A stretch of DNA of 64,000 nt, taken from Thermoproteota archaeon (lineage in GTDB: Archaea; Korarchaeota; Korarchaeia; Korarchaeales; Korarchaeaceae). The stretch spans positions 1 to 64,000 of the forward strand of contig JAOZFH010000026.1 of NCBI GenBank assembly GCA_027491415.1, in the 5' to 3' direction. The position numbers were made by a program, and so were the translations under genes. Shown one piece after another: positions 16,869 to 27,581 of this stretch (positions are counted from its first letter, which is position 1; every line of letters starts with the position of its first letter). The notes beneath the pieces were generated by a model. That model did no database searches. It saw only the letters and a program-made list of their open reading frames with translations, and was not told where the DNA came from.

Positions 16869-17493
16869 GCCCTCCGAGGGGGAGCTCGCCAGGCTCCTCT
16901 CTTCCCTCGAGCCCCTTCCAAACCCGAAGCCGGAGCTGGAGCAGTACGAGACGCCCTCCGAGCTTGCGTCCCAGGTTCTCGCGTGGGCATTCGACCTGGG
17001 CGACATCGAGGGGAGGACCGTCGCCGACCTCGGCTGCGGATCGGGGGTGCTGGGGCTGGGCGCGGCCCTGCTCGGCGCGAGGGAGGTCGTCTGCATCGAC
17101 GTGGATCCGCTCGCGGTGGTCACGGCGTGGAGGAACGCCTGGAGGTTGGGCGTGGTGGATAGGGTGAGGATCTACGTGAGCGACGTGGTGGACTTCAGGG
17201 AGGCCGTGGACACGGTGGTCATGAACCCGCCGTTCGGCATCCGGGGTGACGTGCCCGACCTAACCTTCCTAGTGAGAGCGCTCAGGTCCGGGAGGGTGAT
17301 TTACTCCATTCACAGGGAGGGGAACGCCGAATTCCTCGCAGGGGCCGCCTCCAGGCTCGGCGCCAAGCTGACGCACGTGCGGCGATATCCTTTTTCCATT
17401 GCCAGGAAGTTCAAATTCCACAGAAGGAAGAGCGTCGAGGTGGGCGTTGAGGTCCTCAGATTCGAACGCTTATGCGACGAGGAGTCTCCCTGA
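16858..17493 (+). CDS. METTL5-like SAM-dependent N6-adenine methyltransferase
   Basis: 211 residues. The SAM-binding motif VADLGCGSGVLGLGAALLG, the acidic VVCIDVDP and the catalytic NPPFG (VVMNPPFGIRGD) are those of the METTL5/HemK-like group that methylates adenine N6 in small-subunit rRNA. The YETPSELASQVL opening is also typical. The GTG start overlaps L10e. The rRNA target is inferred from family; the ribosomal neighbourhood agrees with it. Confidence 0.88.
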   Translation: MAGRPSEGELARLLSSLEPLPNPKPELEQYETPSELASQVLAWAFDLGDIEGRTVADLGCGSGVLGLGAALLGAREVVCIDVDPLAVVTAWRNAWRLGVVDRVRIYVSDVVDFREAVDTVVMNPPFGIRGDVPDLTFLVRALRSGRVIYSIHREGNAEFLAGAASRLGAKLTHVRRYPFSIARKFKFHRRKSVEVGVEVLRFERLCDEESP

Positions 17494-17504
17494 GGGGTGA
17501 TTGC

Positions 17505-18071
17505 ATGTCCAAAGATCAGAAGAGGCTTGTGATCCCCGGTGAGCCGCTGGGGGTCATCGAGGAGGTTCTTCCGGGAGAGGGAGCTTACGTGGACGCTGAG
17601 GGTAAGGTCAGGTCGACCAGGCTCGGCTACTCCATCGTGGAAGGGGGCAAGGTCAGCGTTGAGCCTCTTAGGAGGCCGCTGCTCCCGCTCAAGCCCGGGA
17701 CGGAGGTTGTAGGGGTGGTGTGGGGGACTGAGAGAGCCCTGCACCACGTCAAGATTATCGGGATCGCTGGGAAGCGGCCGATCAGGCTTCAGGAGCCCAT
17801 ATCAGGGATCATGCTGAAGTCTCACCCGGCCAACCAGGGGGCCAGGCCCGGCGACCTCATCCTGGCCAGGGTGATGAGGTCAGACTCGGAGCAGGTTGTC
17901 CTGACGATGGCGGGCCCCTCGCTGGGGGTAATCCTGGCCAGGTGCCCGAAGTGTGGGGCCCCTCTGAAGAGGGTGGGCTACACACTTGTCTGCGAGGACT
18001 GCGGTAGGGTGGTTCTGGACAGGAGGGTAAGCGACTTATATGGCAAAAACCCGTTCAGGGGGACGGTGTGA
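17505..18071 (+). CDS. csl4: Exosome RNA-binding subunit Csl4
   Basis: 188 residues. The N-terminal domain has VIPGEPLGVIEEVLPGEGAY. A central S1 domain spans about residues 65-140, and the C-terminal zinc ribbon is CPKCGAPL..CEDCG. Csl4 caps the archaeal exosome and recruits RNA to the Rrp41/Rrp42 ring. The ATG at 17505 (MSKDQKRL) follows GAGGGGTGATTG; an upstream GTG would overlap the previous gene. The csl4-DUF2067-rpoL order that follows is common in archaea. Confidence 0.95.
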   Translation: MSKDQKRLVIPGEPLGVIEEVLPGEGAYVDAEGKVRSTRLGYSIVEGGKVSVEPLRRPLLPLKPGTEVVGVVWGTERALHHVKIIGIAGKRPIRLQEPISGIMLKSHPANQGARPGDLILARVMRSDSEQVVLTMAGPSLGVILARCPKCGAPLKRVGYTLVCEDCGRVVLDRRVSDLYGKNPFRGTV

Positions 18072-18075
18072 GTTG

Positions 18076-18702
18076 GTGAGGCACGGCGGCCTGAAGAGGA
18101 TCGAGAAGAGGAGCTTCGTGCTCAACGTCAGCCAGGAGAGTCTGTCGGACTTCCTCGACTACCTCGAGAGGAAGATGGAGGGGCTGGACTACAGCTACAG
18201 GTTCGCCGTGCCCGGAAAGCTCTACATCACCGTTTACGGGACCAAGGAGGAGATGACTAGGGCCGAGAGGGTCGCCCGGTCGGCCTACAGGAACTTCGCC
18301 CTCGTCCACGCAGAGGGCCCCACCAGGAGGTACCCCAGGGACTGGATAGACGAGCGCAGGGGAGGGGTGTCCTACAGCCTCTTGACGACCGCGCTGGAGG
18401 CGGCCGGTCACGAGGTCGGGTGGGTGGGCGACGAGCTGGTCACGGACGCGACGCCGGAGGAGTTCCAGGAGATGGTGGCCGAACTTCAGGACCTCGTCAC
18501 GGAGGCCAGGGCCGAGATAAGGCAGAGAAGGGTCAGGGAGACCCTCGTGGCCGCCGCGTACGTCTCCGGCAGGCCGTTCCTGGACGTCCTGGAGGAGGCC
18601 TTGGAGGAGGGCCTCATCGAGGAGGATGAGGACGGCGTCTTCTGGTTCAGGGCGCCTCCTGAAGTGGTCATCACGAGGCTCAAGGGGGAGGAGGAAAGTT
18701 GA
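18076..18702 (+). CDS. DUF2067 family protein
   Basis: 208 residues with no known catalytic motif. An N-terminal alpha/beta segment (RSFVLNVSQESLSDFLDYL) is followed by YSYRFAVPGKLYITVYG and a helical C-terminal half. The position between csl4 and rpoL is the usual one for archaeal DUF2067 proteins, whose function is unknown; the context suggests RNA metabolism. Start is GTG at 18076 or TTG at 18073, a few bases after the csl4 stop. Its TGA overlaps the TTG start of rpoL. Confidence 0.75.
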   Translation: MRHGGLKRIEKRSFVLNVSQESLSDFLDYLERKMEGLDYSYRFAVPGKLYITVYGTKEEMTRAERVARSAYRNFALVHAEGPTRRYPRDWIDERRGGVSYSLLTTALEAAGHEVGWVGDELVTDATPEEFQEMVAELQDLVTEARAEIRQRRVRETLVAAAYVSGRPFLDVLEEALEEGLIEEDEDGVFWFRAPPEVVITRLKGEEES

Positions 18703-19007
18703 GCGGCGAGCAGGGGGAGAGGGTGGAGGTCTCCATAGAGAGAGACGGAGACCTCGTCACCGTCCGGGTTCGGGGTGAGACCTACACGCTGCTGGACCCG
18801 CTGGTGAAGGCCCTGCACGAGGTGGGCGTTGACTTCGCCGGGTACGACGTTCCGCACCCGCTGAAGGAGGAGGGGGTGCTCTACGTCAGGTCCAAGGATG
18901 GGGACCCCGTTAGGAAGATCTTCGAGGCCCTTCAGCTTCTCAAAGATGAGTTTGGGGCCCTGAAGGAGTCCGTAGAAGAGGAACTGAGGCGCGTGGGGGG
19001 CTCGTGA
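18699..19007 (+). CDS. rpoL: DNA-directed RNA polymerase subunit L (Rpb11-like)
   Basis: 102 residues. The RPB11/RpoL core is plain: GETYTLLDPLVKALHEVGVDFAGYDVPHPL, abridged, and GVLYVRSKDGDPV, followed by a helix. With subunit D it forms the assembly platform of archaeal RNA polymerase. The TTG start shares four bases (TTGA) with the stop of the DUF2067 gene. Confidence 0.95.
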   Translation: MSGEQGERVEVSIERDGDLVTVRVRGETYTLLDPLVKALHEVGVDFAGYDVPHPLKEEGVLYVRSKDGDPVRKIFEALQLLKDEFGALKESVEEELRRVGGS

Positions 19008-19020
19008 TCCGTCGGGTCAA

Positions 19021-19030
19021 GTAATTTATA
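19021..19030 (+). promoter_or_regulatory. TATA box of aglB
   Basis: GTAATTTATA ends 22 bases before the GTG start of aglB. With the usual spacing of about 25 bases, transcription would begin at or within a few bases of the start codon, giving a leaderless mRNA and also supporting that start. Confidence 0.6.
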
Positions 19031-19051
19031 GACCGCCTGGCGGCCTGGCCC

Positions 19052-21112
19052 GTGCCAGCCAAGACCAGGAAGGAGAACTCGAGGGGACTTAAGGGTCATC
19101 TCATAGACTCCGCGCTAGTTCTCGCGGCTTATGCGGCCGGAGTCTTCATCCGCGCCCAGAGCGCCCTCAAATACGGGGTGAAGCTCACCTCCGACGACCC
19201 GCTCCTTCACTACATGATCACCAGGTATCTCATCGAGCACGGCCACCTTCCGCACTACTGGCCGCTTGGGTGGCACCCCTGGTCTTACGACCCCGCGAGG
19301 GTGCTTCCGGTCCTCCACTACTACCTGGGTGCGCTGATCTACCGATTGGCGGCCCTAGTCAAGCCAGGCATTTCCCTGCTGGAGGTCGTGGTATACACGC
19401 CCGCCTTCTTCGCGCCCCTCATGGTCATCCCGGTCTACCTCACCGCTAAGCTCCTGTGGGACGGCAGGAGGGTGCCAGCCTTAGCCGCCGCGATGCTGGC
19501 CAGCGTGAGCTATCCCGCGGTCATGAGGACCATCGCGGGCTTCTACAGGCACGAGCAGTTCGCCCTGCCCTTCCTGGCGGCCAGCTTCTACTTCACGCTG
19601 AGGGCAATGAAGGAGGAGGACGAGTCGAAGTCCCTGCTCTTCGCGGGGCTGAGCGGCCTGACGCTCGTGTGCGCGGCGGGGCTCTGGGCTGGGTTCAGGG
19701 CGCTCTACGACGGGTATCCGCTCTTCCTGCTCGGGCTAATGGCGTTCGACTGGGCCGACCTGAGGGACTACCTCGCGCTGGCGCTGCCCTCGGGCTACGT
19801 GATACTATCCTCGATCGCCCTGTATCCGCACCTCAACCAGAGGAGGGTCTACATCGGCATGGAGACCACGCTGGTCTACGGCGCCCTCTTGGCCGGAGCC
19901 GTCTACCTGCTCTGGCCCAGGTTGAGGTCAGACCTCGCCAGGAAGGTCGACCGGAGGATAGCCGCCCTAGCCACCTTCGGCGCTGTGATCGCCGTCCTCC
20001 TCGCCCTGGGAGTGTACAAACCGCTGACCGCCAGGCTGGCAAGGGTGGTATTCCCGTGGATCGAACTCCCCAAGGGTAGCGTGGTGGAGACCGTTGCCGA
20101 GCACAGACCGGGGGCCATCGGTCAGAGCATGAAGATCATACTGCTGCCCGCCCTCCTCGGCCTGGGGCTCATGTTCCTAGAGAGGAGGAGGGACAAGGAG
20201 CACCTCTTAGTCGTCTACTTCACGGCGCTCACGCTGTACTTCTCCTACTCCATAGTCAGGCTCCCGCCCCTGGCTTCCCCGTTCGTGGCGCTATCCGCGG
20301 CCTACCTCACCAACAGGGCCTGGGATGCCTGGGAGTCCAGGGCAAAGAGGTTCTCCGCCGGCAGGAGAGGAAAAGCCAAGAAGATAAGCCTCTCTCGCAA
20401 GATAAAGGTTCTGGCCCTCCCAATCGCCATGGTCGTCCTCTTCACGGTCCTCCCGCTCGCTGGAACCGCCTACAGGTCCTATCAGCTGGCCGCCCGCTAC
20501 AGGCTGGGGTTCACCCAGGGCTGGGACGACGCTCTCTCCTACATGAGGGAGAACGCGGAGCGGCAAACCGCGATCTCCTGGTGGGACTACGGTTACTGGT
20601 TAGCCTACGGTTCGGACGTCGTCACGCTGGCGGACGGGCTCACCATAAACAGCACCCAGATCCGGCTGATAGCGAGGGGATTCATGGGGTCGGAGGAGGA
20701 CCTCCTCGACCTAGCCATGAGGTTCAACGCCAGCTACGTCGTCATCGACTTGCTCGGGGAGGTCTACGACCCTTACACTGGCCAGTTCCTCAGCCCGCAC
20801 GGTGGAAAGTGGCTGGCGATAGGCTGGATCGCGGGGGAGTTCGAGTACAGCCCCTACACCGAGCCGTACAAGTTCGGCGAGTACGACATCCCGAGGCTCT
20901 TCCAGTATGTCCAGGAGGCGAACAGGTACTTCCCGACGGACTACGCGCTGCAGAAGTCCCTGTTCAAGCTGAGCCTGCACGCAATCTCTGAGTTCCAGAA
21001 CCAGACCTATGGGCCAGCCCCGGAGATGTTCGATCTCGTGCACATAGGCGGGAAGTCCATCGGAGTGCCGAACGTCGCAATCTACAGGGTGAGAGGGATT
21101 GAGGGCCCCTGA
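19052..21112 (+). CDS. aglB: Oligosaccharyltransferase AglB (STT3)
   Basis: 686 residues. About twelve membrane helices are followed by a C-terminal globular domain. The first acidic catalytic motif SDDPLLHY lies in external loop 1, and the signature WWDYGYW opens the soluble domain. AglB transfers lipid-linked glycan to Asn in Asn-X-Ser/Thr on the outer face of the membrane, for S-layer and other exported proteins. The GTG start is supported by the TATA box placed for a leaderless transcript. The stop overlaps the TTG start of the NDPK gene. Confidence 0.95.
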   Translation: MPAKTRKENSRGLKGHLIDSALVLAAYAAGVFIRAQSALKYGVKLTSDDPLLHYMITRYLIEHGHLPHYWPLGWHPWSYDPARVLPVLHYYLGALIYRLAALVKPGISLLEVVVYTPAFFAPLMVIPVYLTAKLLWDGRRVPALAAAMLASVSYPAVMRTIAGFYRHEQFALPFLAASFYFTLRAMKEEDESKSLLFAGLSGLTLVCAAGLWAGFRALYDGYPLFLLGLMAFDWADLRDYLALALPSGYVILSSIALYPHLNQRRVYIGMETTLVYGALLAGAVYLLWPRLRSDLARKVDRRIAALATFGAVIAVLLALGVYKPLTARLARVVFPWIELPKGSVVETVAEHRPGAIGQSMKIILLPALLGLGLMFLERRRDKEHLLVVYFTALTLYFSYSIVRLPPLASPFVALSAAYLTNRAWDAWESRAKRFSAGRRGKAKKISLSRKIKVLALPIAMVVLFTVLPLAGTAYRSYQLAARYRLGFTQGWDDALSYMRENAERQTAISWWDYGYWLAYGSDVVTLADGLTINSTQIRLIARGFMGSEEDLLDLAMRFNASYVVIDLLGEVYDPYTGQFLSPHGGKWLAIGWIAGEFEYSPYTEPYKFGEYDIPRLFQYVQEANRYFPTDYALQKSLFKLSLHAISEFQNQTYGPAPEMFDLVHIGGKSIGVPNVAIYRVRGIEGP

Positions 21113-22214
21113 CCCACTCTCATACTTCGAACGCGAGGACGAGGTGGAGAGGCAGGCCTTTGCGGAGCTCAAGAAGAGGTTCGTCGCGGAGGCCTCCCCC
21201 CGCCACCTGCGAGAGCTGCCGAACTTCACCTTCGCCCTGATAAAACCGGGGTGCTACGCGAGAGGCCTGGCGCCGGAGGTCATCAGGAGGCTGAAGTCCG
21301 CCGGATTCAGAATCGTCGACTACAGGATCGCCAGGTTCACGCCTGAGATAATCGACGAGCTTTACAAGTTCGTGAAGCTGAAGTACGCGAACTCCTGGTG
21401 GATCATGGAGAAGGTCTACACCACATCACCTACCGTGGCCCTGCTCCTCAAGGGGAACCCCGGAGCCAGCGAGCACCTCTCCGAGAGGTTGAGGGAGATA
21501 CTGGGGCCGACGACCCCCGACGCCGGCAGACCCGGTCAGATAAGGTACGACCTCAAGGGGGTCAACAGGGTCCTCAACCTCGTCCACGCCTCAGACGACC
21601 CGGCGGCCGCCGTGAGGGAGGCGCTAATCTTCTTCGACATGGGAGAGGTCCTCGACGCACTCGCGTCCGAGACGGACGTGGAGGTACCAGCTGACAGCGT
21701 AACTCCTGAGAGCGAGGTCAACATCTCCAGGTGGGGGCAGCTGAACGCGGTCAAGACCAGGGCGGCGGAGCACCTAGACGGCGGCTCCGCCCGCGTCCGC
21801 GAGTTGCTGAGCAGAGAAGCGGAGATCGTGCGGGCCAACCTTCCCATAGACGAGGAGAGGGCCGAGCTCATGCCAGTTGAGGCAGAGCTGGCCAGGTGGG
21901 CTATGGGAGAGGTCGAGAGGCTTGCCGGGGTGCTCGTGAGGGAGGCCAGGTCGCGCGCGAACGTGAGGGACAAGAGGCCGGTCTACCGGGAGGTGGACTC
22001 GCGCCTCACGGCCGCCAAGATCATCCTCGCCCTGAGCGACGAGCGTTTCCTCGCCGATTTCAGCGAGTTCGACGAGCTCCTGATGGCCTCCATTCACTAC
22101 GGGTTCGTGGAGGACGACTGGGAGGAGATAGTGGCCCACAGCACCTGGGCGGTCATGCCGCAGATGGTGAGGGACCTCGAGTCCAGGGGCAAGCCGGTGA
22201 TCTCCTCGGCGTGA
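21099..22214 (+). CDS. ndk: Nucleoside diphosphate kinase domain protein with long C-terminal extension
   Basis: 371 residues against about 150 for a normal NDPK. Residues 43-185 hold the kinase: FALIKPGCYARG, ILGPTTPDAG, QIRYDL and the active-site LNLVHASDD with His163. Residues 186-371 are an acidic, mainly helical domain I do not recognise, and 40 extra residues lie in front. The enzyme should exchange terminal phosphates between nucleoside di- and triphosphates. The TTG start overlaps the aglB stop by 14 bases, so coupling is likely; the exact start is uncertain. Confidence 0.8.
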   Translation: MRAPDPLSYFEREDEVERQAFAELKKRFVAEASPRHLRELPNFTFALIKPGCYARGLAPEVIRRLKSAGFRIVDYRIARFTPEIIDELYKFVKLKYANSWWIMEKVYTTSPTVALLLKGNPGASEHLSERLREILGPTTPDAGRPGQIRYDLKGVNRVLNLVHASDDPAAAVREALIFFDMGEVLDALASETDVEVPADSVTPESEVNISRWGQLNAVKTRAAEHLDGGSARVRELLSREAEIVRANLPIDEERAELMPVEAELARWAMGEVERLAGVLVREARSRANVRDKRPVYREVDSRLTAAKIILALSDERFLADFSEFDELLMASIHYGFVEDDWEEIVAHSTWAVMPQMVRDLESRGKPVISSA

Positions 22215-22221
22215 GGTGAAC

Positions 22222-22230
22222 CCCTTATAA
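22222..22230 (+). promoter_or_regulatory. TATA box of cdc48
   Basis: CCCTTATAA lies about 40 bases upstream of the TTG start of cdc48. It predicts a transcript start near 22253 and a leader of about 14 bases that contains the GAGGGTGG ribosome-binding site. Confidence 0.5.
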
Positions 22231-22251
22231 CTCGGGCATATCCTGCGCTAA

Positions 22252-24495
<2,244 letters not shown>

Positions 24496-24503
24496 GGGGA
24501 AAC

Positions 24504-24512
24504 CCTTTTTAT
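24504..24512 (+). promoter_or_regulatory. TATA box of tRNA-Asn
   Basis: The T-rich CTTTTTATG ends 26 bases before the first base of the tRNA, the standard archaeal position for a TATA box of a tRNA gene. Confidence 0.5.
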
Positions 24513-24537
24513 GGGGCTTTCCTCCCCCTCCCCTCCG

Positions 24538-24614
24538 GGCGGGGTAGCTCAGCTAGGTAGAGCGCCCGGCTGTTAACCGGGCGGTCGTGGGTTCGAGTCC
24601 CACCCCCGCCGCCA
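24538..24614 (+). tRNA. tRNA-Asn (GTT), CCA encoded
   Basis: All stems pair: acceptor GGCGGGG with CCCCGCC, D stem GCTC/GAGC, anticodon stem CCCGG/CCGGG with anticodon GTT at 24572-24574, and T stem GTGGG/CCCAC around TTCGAGT. G is the discriminator and CCA is encoded at 24612-24614. There is no intron. Confidence 0.97.
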
Positions 24615-24642
24615 CTTCTGATCTTTCATGCGGGACAGCGCG

Positions 24643-26481
24643 TCAGGAGGATCCAACGAACACCGGTCTCCTGCTCAGCCTCATAGGGACGTTTAGAGGC
24701 CTGAATGGCTTGCCCTCGGTGAGAGACTTGATCTCAGAGATCAGCTCCTCCACGCCAGCCTCGTATTCAGCGCCGTCTCTCCTCCTCCTGATCGAGAGCC
24801 TCCCGGTCTCCTGCTCCCGCTTGCCCACAACGACGACATAGGGAATCCACCTTCTCTCGGCTTCTCTGATCCTCTTGGCCAGAGTCAGCTCCCTATCATC
24901 GACGTCTGCCCTTATTCCGCTTGAATTCAATCTATCAGCGAGGGAGAGGGCAAATTCAACGTTGTCCATCGATATGGGGATAACCCTGACCTGCGTGGGC
25001 GCTAGCCACACCGGCAGGGAGGGCTTCTCCCCCCTGGCGGTCGACTTCGCCGCAGTCTCCAAGATGGCGTACATCAGCCTCTCGACGCTCCCCATGGAGG
25101 TGTGGACTATGACGCCCGGCCTCTTGTTTCCGTCCCGGTCGACGTAGAAGATACCGTACCTCTCAGAGTCCTCCACATCCAGCTGGACCGTGCTGAGCTG
25201 GCCGTTCCCCTCAGAGGTGTCGACGACCTGGAACTCGTGCTTTAGGGCCCAGTAGTGCTTCATCTTTGGGAGGAGCTCTATGAGGGCAGGCTTGCCTACG
25301 GCCGACAGCATCCTCACGATCGCCGGCTTGAGCCTCTCGTAGAAGCTCTCCACGATCCTGAACACGACCGCGTAATCCACGTTGAGATCTCGCAGCAGGC
25401 GGTGGTACTCCGTGAAGTACCGCTCGTACATCTCCATCCCCTGATCCACATCGGCCACGAAGGAGTGGATATCGGGCATCGTGAAGGCCCTGAGCCTCCT
25501 CAGGCCGACGCACTCCCCCCTCTGCTCGAGCCTGAAGGATGGGGAGATCTCGTAGAAGCTGAGGGGCAGATCCCTATAGGAGATGTTCATGTCTCTCATC
25601 ATGGAGAAGAGGCCGAAGTCGCCGGCGAACCTCAGTATAAGGGTGGTCTTTCCCATAGGGATCTGATAATTCCTCTCCCTGAACTTCGCCGCCTGGCCAG
25701 CTATGGCGGGATCGTCGAGCCTGTAGAGCAGGGGAGTCTCGATCTCCATGGCCCCTATCCTGTGGGCGACCTCGAACGCGAGGTCCTCGATGAGCCTCTT
25801 CACCAGCGTTCCCTCGGGGTAGAAGCGGAAGTGACCGACGTCGGAGGAGGGCTCGTAGTCGACCAGCTCCAGCCTCCTCATGAGCCGTATGTGCTCGGGC
25901 TCCCTGCCGGATGGGGGCTTGCCGAACACCTCATTTCGCACCACTATCCTGAGCTCGGGGTCCTCGATCCACTCCCAGCCGTCTACTTCACGCTCGCTTC
26001 CGTCGGGAAAGAGAATTACGAACCTGCTGACCTCCTCAGCCTCCTCCTCTACTGAGGCCTCCCCCTCCCCTTCCGGGCGGATGGTCCTCAGGGACTCGGC
26101 CAGTGGGTGACCCTTCACCTTGATCTCGAACTCCTTGTACCAGCCGATCGGCACTGGGTGAACGGTGAAGCCCGTATCGGCCAAGGACTTCAGCAGCGAG
26201 GTGTATAGATCCAGGGCTTTCTGGAACGGGGCTGGCTCCTCGGTGAGGTGGACCCAGGGATACAGCACGAGTTCGCTCACTCCGAGGCGGCTCGCCAGCG
26301 TCTTGACCTCTGAGACCGCGCTGTCAACGGAACTCTGGTCGTCAAAGGACTCAAAGGCGGTGAATAGGACGAGAACCTCCTCGTACTCGGCCTCGCGCTC
26401 CTCAGGCTCGGGGGCGGAGGCCACGGCCCTATCCCTAACCCTATACCAGATCCTGTCCGAGTGAAGCGCGAATATCTTCAC
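24643..26481 (-). CDS. thrS: Threonyl-tRNA synthetase, archaeal type
   Basis: 612 residues. The N-terminal editing domain of archaeal ThrRS (KIFALHSDRIWYRV) is related to D-aminoacyl-tRNA deacylase and removes mischarged serine. The class II catalytic core includes SFRLEQRGECVGLRRLRAF and MGSVERLMYAIL, with the anticodon-binding domain at the end (PIGDNV-like PISMDNVEFAL). The GTG at 26481 overlaps the stop of the mevalonate kinase gene as GTGA, so the two form an operon. A longer frame to 26547 would add unrelated sequence. Confidence 0.95.
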   Translation of the reverse strand: MKIFALHSDRIWYRVRDRAVASAPEPEEREAEYEEVLVLFTAFESFDDQSSVDSAVSEVKTLASRLGVSELVLYPWVHLTEEPAPFQKALDLYTSLLKSLADTGFTVHPVPIGWYKEFEIKVKGHPLAESLRTIRPEGEGEASVEEEAEEVSRFVILFPDGSEREVDGWEWIEDPELRIVVRNEVFGKPPSGREPEHIRLMRRLELVDYEPSSDVGHFRFYPEGTLVKRLIEDLAFEVAHRIGAMEIETPLLYRLDDPAIAGQAAKFRERNYQIPMGKTTLILRFAGDFGLFSMMRDMNISYRDLPLSFYEISPSFRLEQRGECVGLRRLRAFTMPDIHSFVADVDQGMEMYERYFTEYHRLLRDLNVDYAVVFRIVESFYERLKPAIVRMLSAVGKPALIELLPKMKHYWALKHEFQVVDTSEGNGQLSTVQLDVEDSERYGIFYVDRDGNKRPGVIVHTSMGSVERLMYAILETAAKSTARGEKPSLPVWLAPTQVRVIPISMDNVEFALSLADRLNSSGIRADVDDRELTLAKRIREAERRWIPYVVVVGKREQETGRLSIRRRRDGAEYEAGVEELISEIKSLTEGKPFRPLNVPMRLSRRPVFVGSS

Positions 26482-27482
26482 GATACCACCTCCTCGATTC
26501 GAACGCCCTCCTCGGCCAGGGGGGCGGGGAGAGACCTGAAGCCGCACTCCTCTATGGCCGAGGCTATCCTCTCGGCCGCACCCTTCTCGCTGAGCGAGAC
26601 GGCGCAGCCTCCCCCGCCGGCGCCCGAGAGCTTGCTGCCGAGCGCGCCGGCGGATCTGGCAGCCCAGACTATGCGGTCTAGCTCGGGTGAAGAGACGCCG
26701 AGGGCGGCGAGGAGGCCGTGGTTCACGTTCATGAGGCGGCCCAAGGCAGCCGCGTCGCCGGAAATCAGCGCCTCCTTTCCGGAGCGGACGAGGTCTCCGA
26801 TCGCGGAGACTATCTTGGCGTGGGGAGCGGGCACCTCCTCTGCCAGCTTGGCAACCCTCTCAATCATCTCTTTGGTCCTGCTGGGCCTCCCGGTAATCCC
26901 CATGACGAAGCTCAGACTCGGCGCCTCGCCAAAGGGTTCGGCGGACATACCTCCGTCCGACCACTCTATCCATATTATGCCTCCGAGGACCGCGCAGGCT
27001 GGGCCCGTCTTGCTGGCCTTCCCGTGTATAATGGTCTCGAAAGAGTAGGTCTCCTCCAAGATCTCCTCACGGGAGAGGTCCAGCCCGAGGGCCCTGGAGG
27101 CGGCGGCCACCAGCGCGGCCGAGACGCTCGCGGAGCTCGCCATCCCGCTGTTGACCGGTACGTCCGAGTCGATCTTCACCTTCAGACCGACGTCGCGTCC
27201 CATCCATCTCCCAAGGAATCCGGCAACTCCCCTAGCCAGGGGCTCGAGCGCCGGGTGCCCCCTCACATCGACCAGCGAAGACCCCCCAGACAGCCTGGCC
27301 AGGAGACCGGACTCGAAGGCTGTAGACTCTATCTCCACCACTCCCGGCTTGGGAGTCACCTCCACCGTGACGTGAGACCTCACGTCTATGGAGGCTGCCA
27401 GAGCCGGCTGCCTGTATAGGACGGCGTGCTCTCCAAGCAGGAATGCCTGAGAGGGAGCTGATGCCCTGGCCCTGATGGGCAT
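26478..27482 (-). CDS. mvk: Mevalonate kinase-like GHMP kinase with altered active site
   Basis: 334 residues. The GHMP fold is complete: LLGEHAVLY at the N-terminus, the phosphate loop VPVNSGMASSASVSA, and the C-terminal RLMNVNHGLLAALGV and KLSGAGGGGCAV, which closely resemble Methanosarcina mevalonate kinase. Two residues usually needed for catalysis differ. The Lys of APGK is Gln (APSQ), and the Asp of the HG-x-x-S-x-x-D segment is Gly (HGKASKTGPA). The protein may be a mevalonate kinase that works differently, a kinase of another mevalonate-pathway step, or inactive. It starts with ATG after a 100-base gap from inositol-1-phosphate synthase and is coupled to thrS. Confidence 0.8.
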   Translation of the reverse strand: MPIRARASAPSQAFLLGEHAVLYRQPALAASIDVRSHVTVEVTPKPGVVEIESTAFESGLLARLSGGSSLVDVRGHPALEPLARGVAGFLGRWMGRDVGLKVKIDSDVPVNSGMASSASVSAALVAAASRALGLDLSREEILEETYSFETIIHGKASKTGPACAVLGGIIWIEWSDGGMSAEPFGEAPSLSFVMGITGRPSRTKEMIERVAKLAEEVPAPHAKIVSAIGDLVRSGKEALISGDAAALGRLMNVNHGLLAALGVSSPELDRIVWAARSAGALGSKLSGAGGGGCAVSLSEKGAAERIASAIEECGFRSLPAPLAEEGVRIEEVVS

Positions 27483-27563
27483 TGTTGGTTGGTCAGCGGT
27501 CGCCCGAATATATTAACACCCCGGTCAGCCCGGGGCAGGCTCAGAATTGGAAAAGACTGTTCC

Positions 27564-27568
27564 AAAAA
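27564..27568 (-). terminator. T-run terminator after ino1
   Basis: Fourteen bases after the ino1 stop, the minus strand has TTTTT followed by a small GGAA..TTCC stem. Short T runs end transcription in archaea. Confidence 0.4.
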
Positions 27569-27581
27569 GGGGGTTGAGGGG

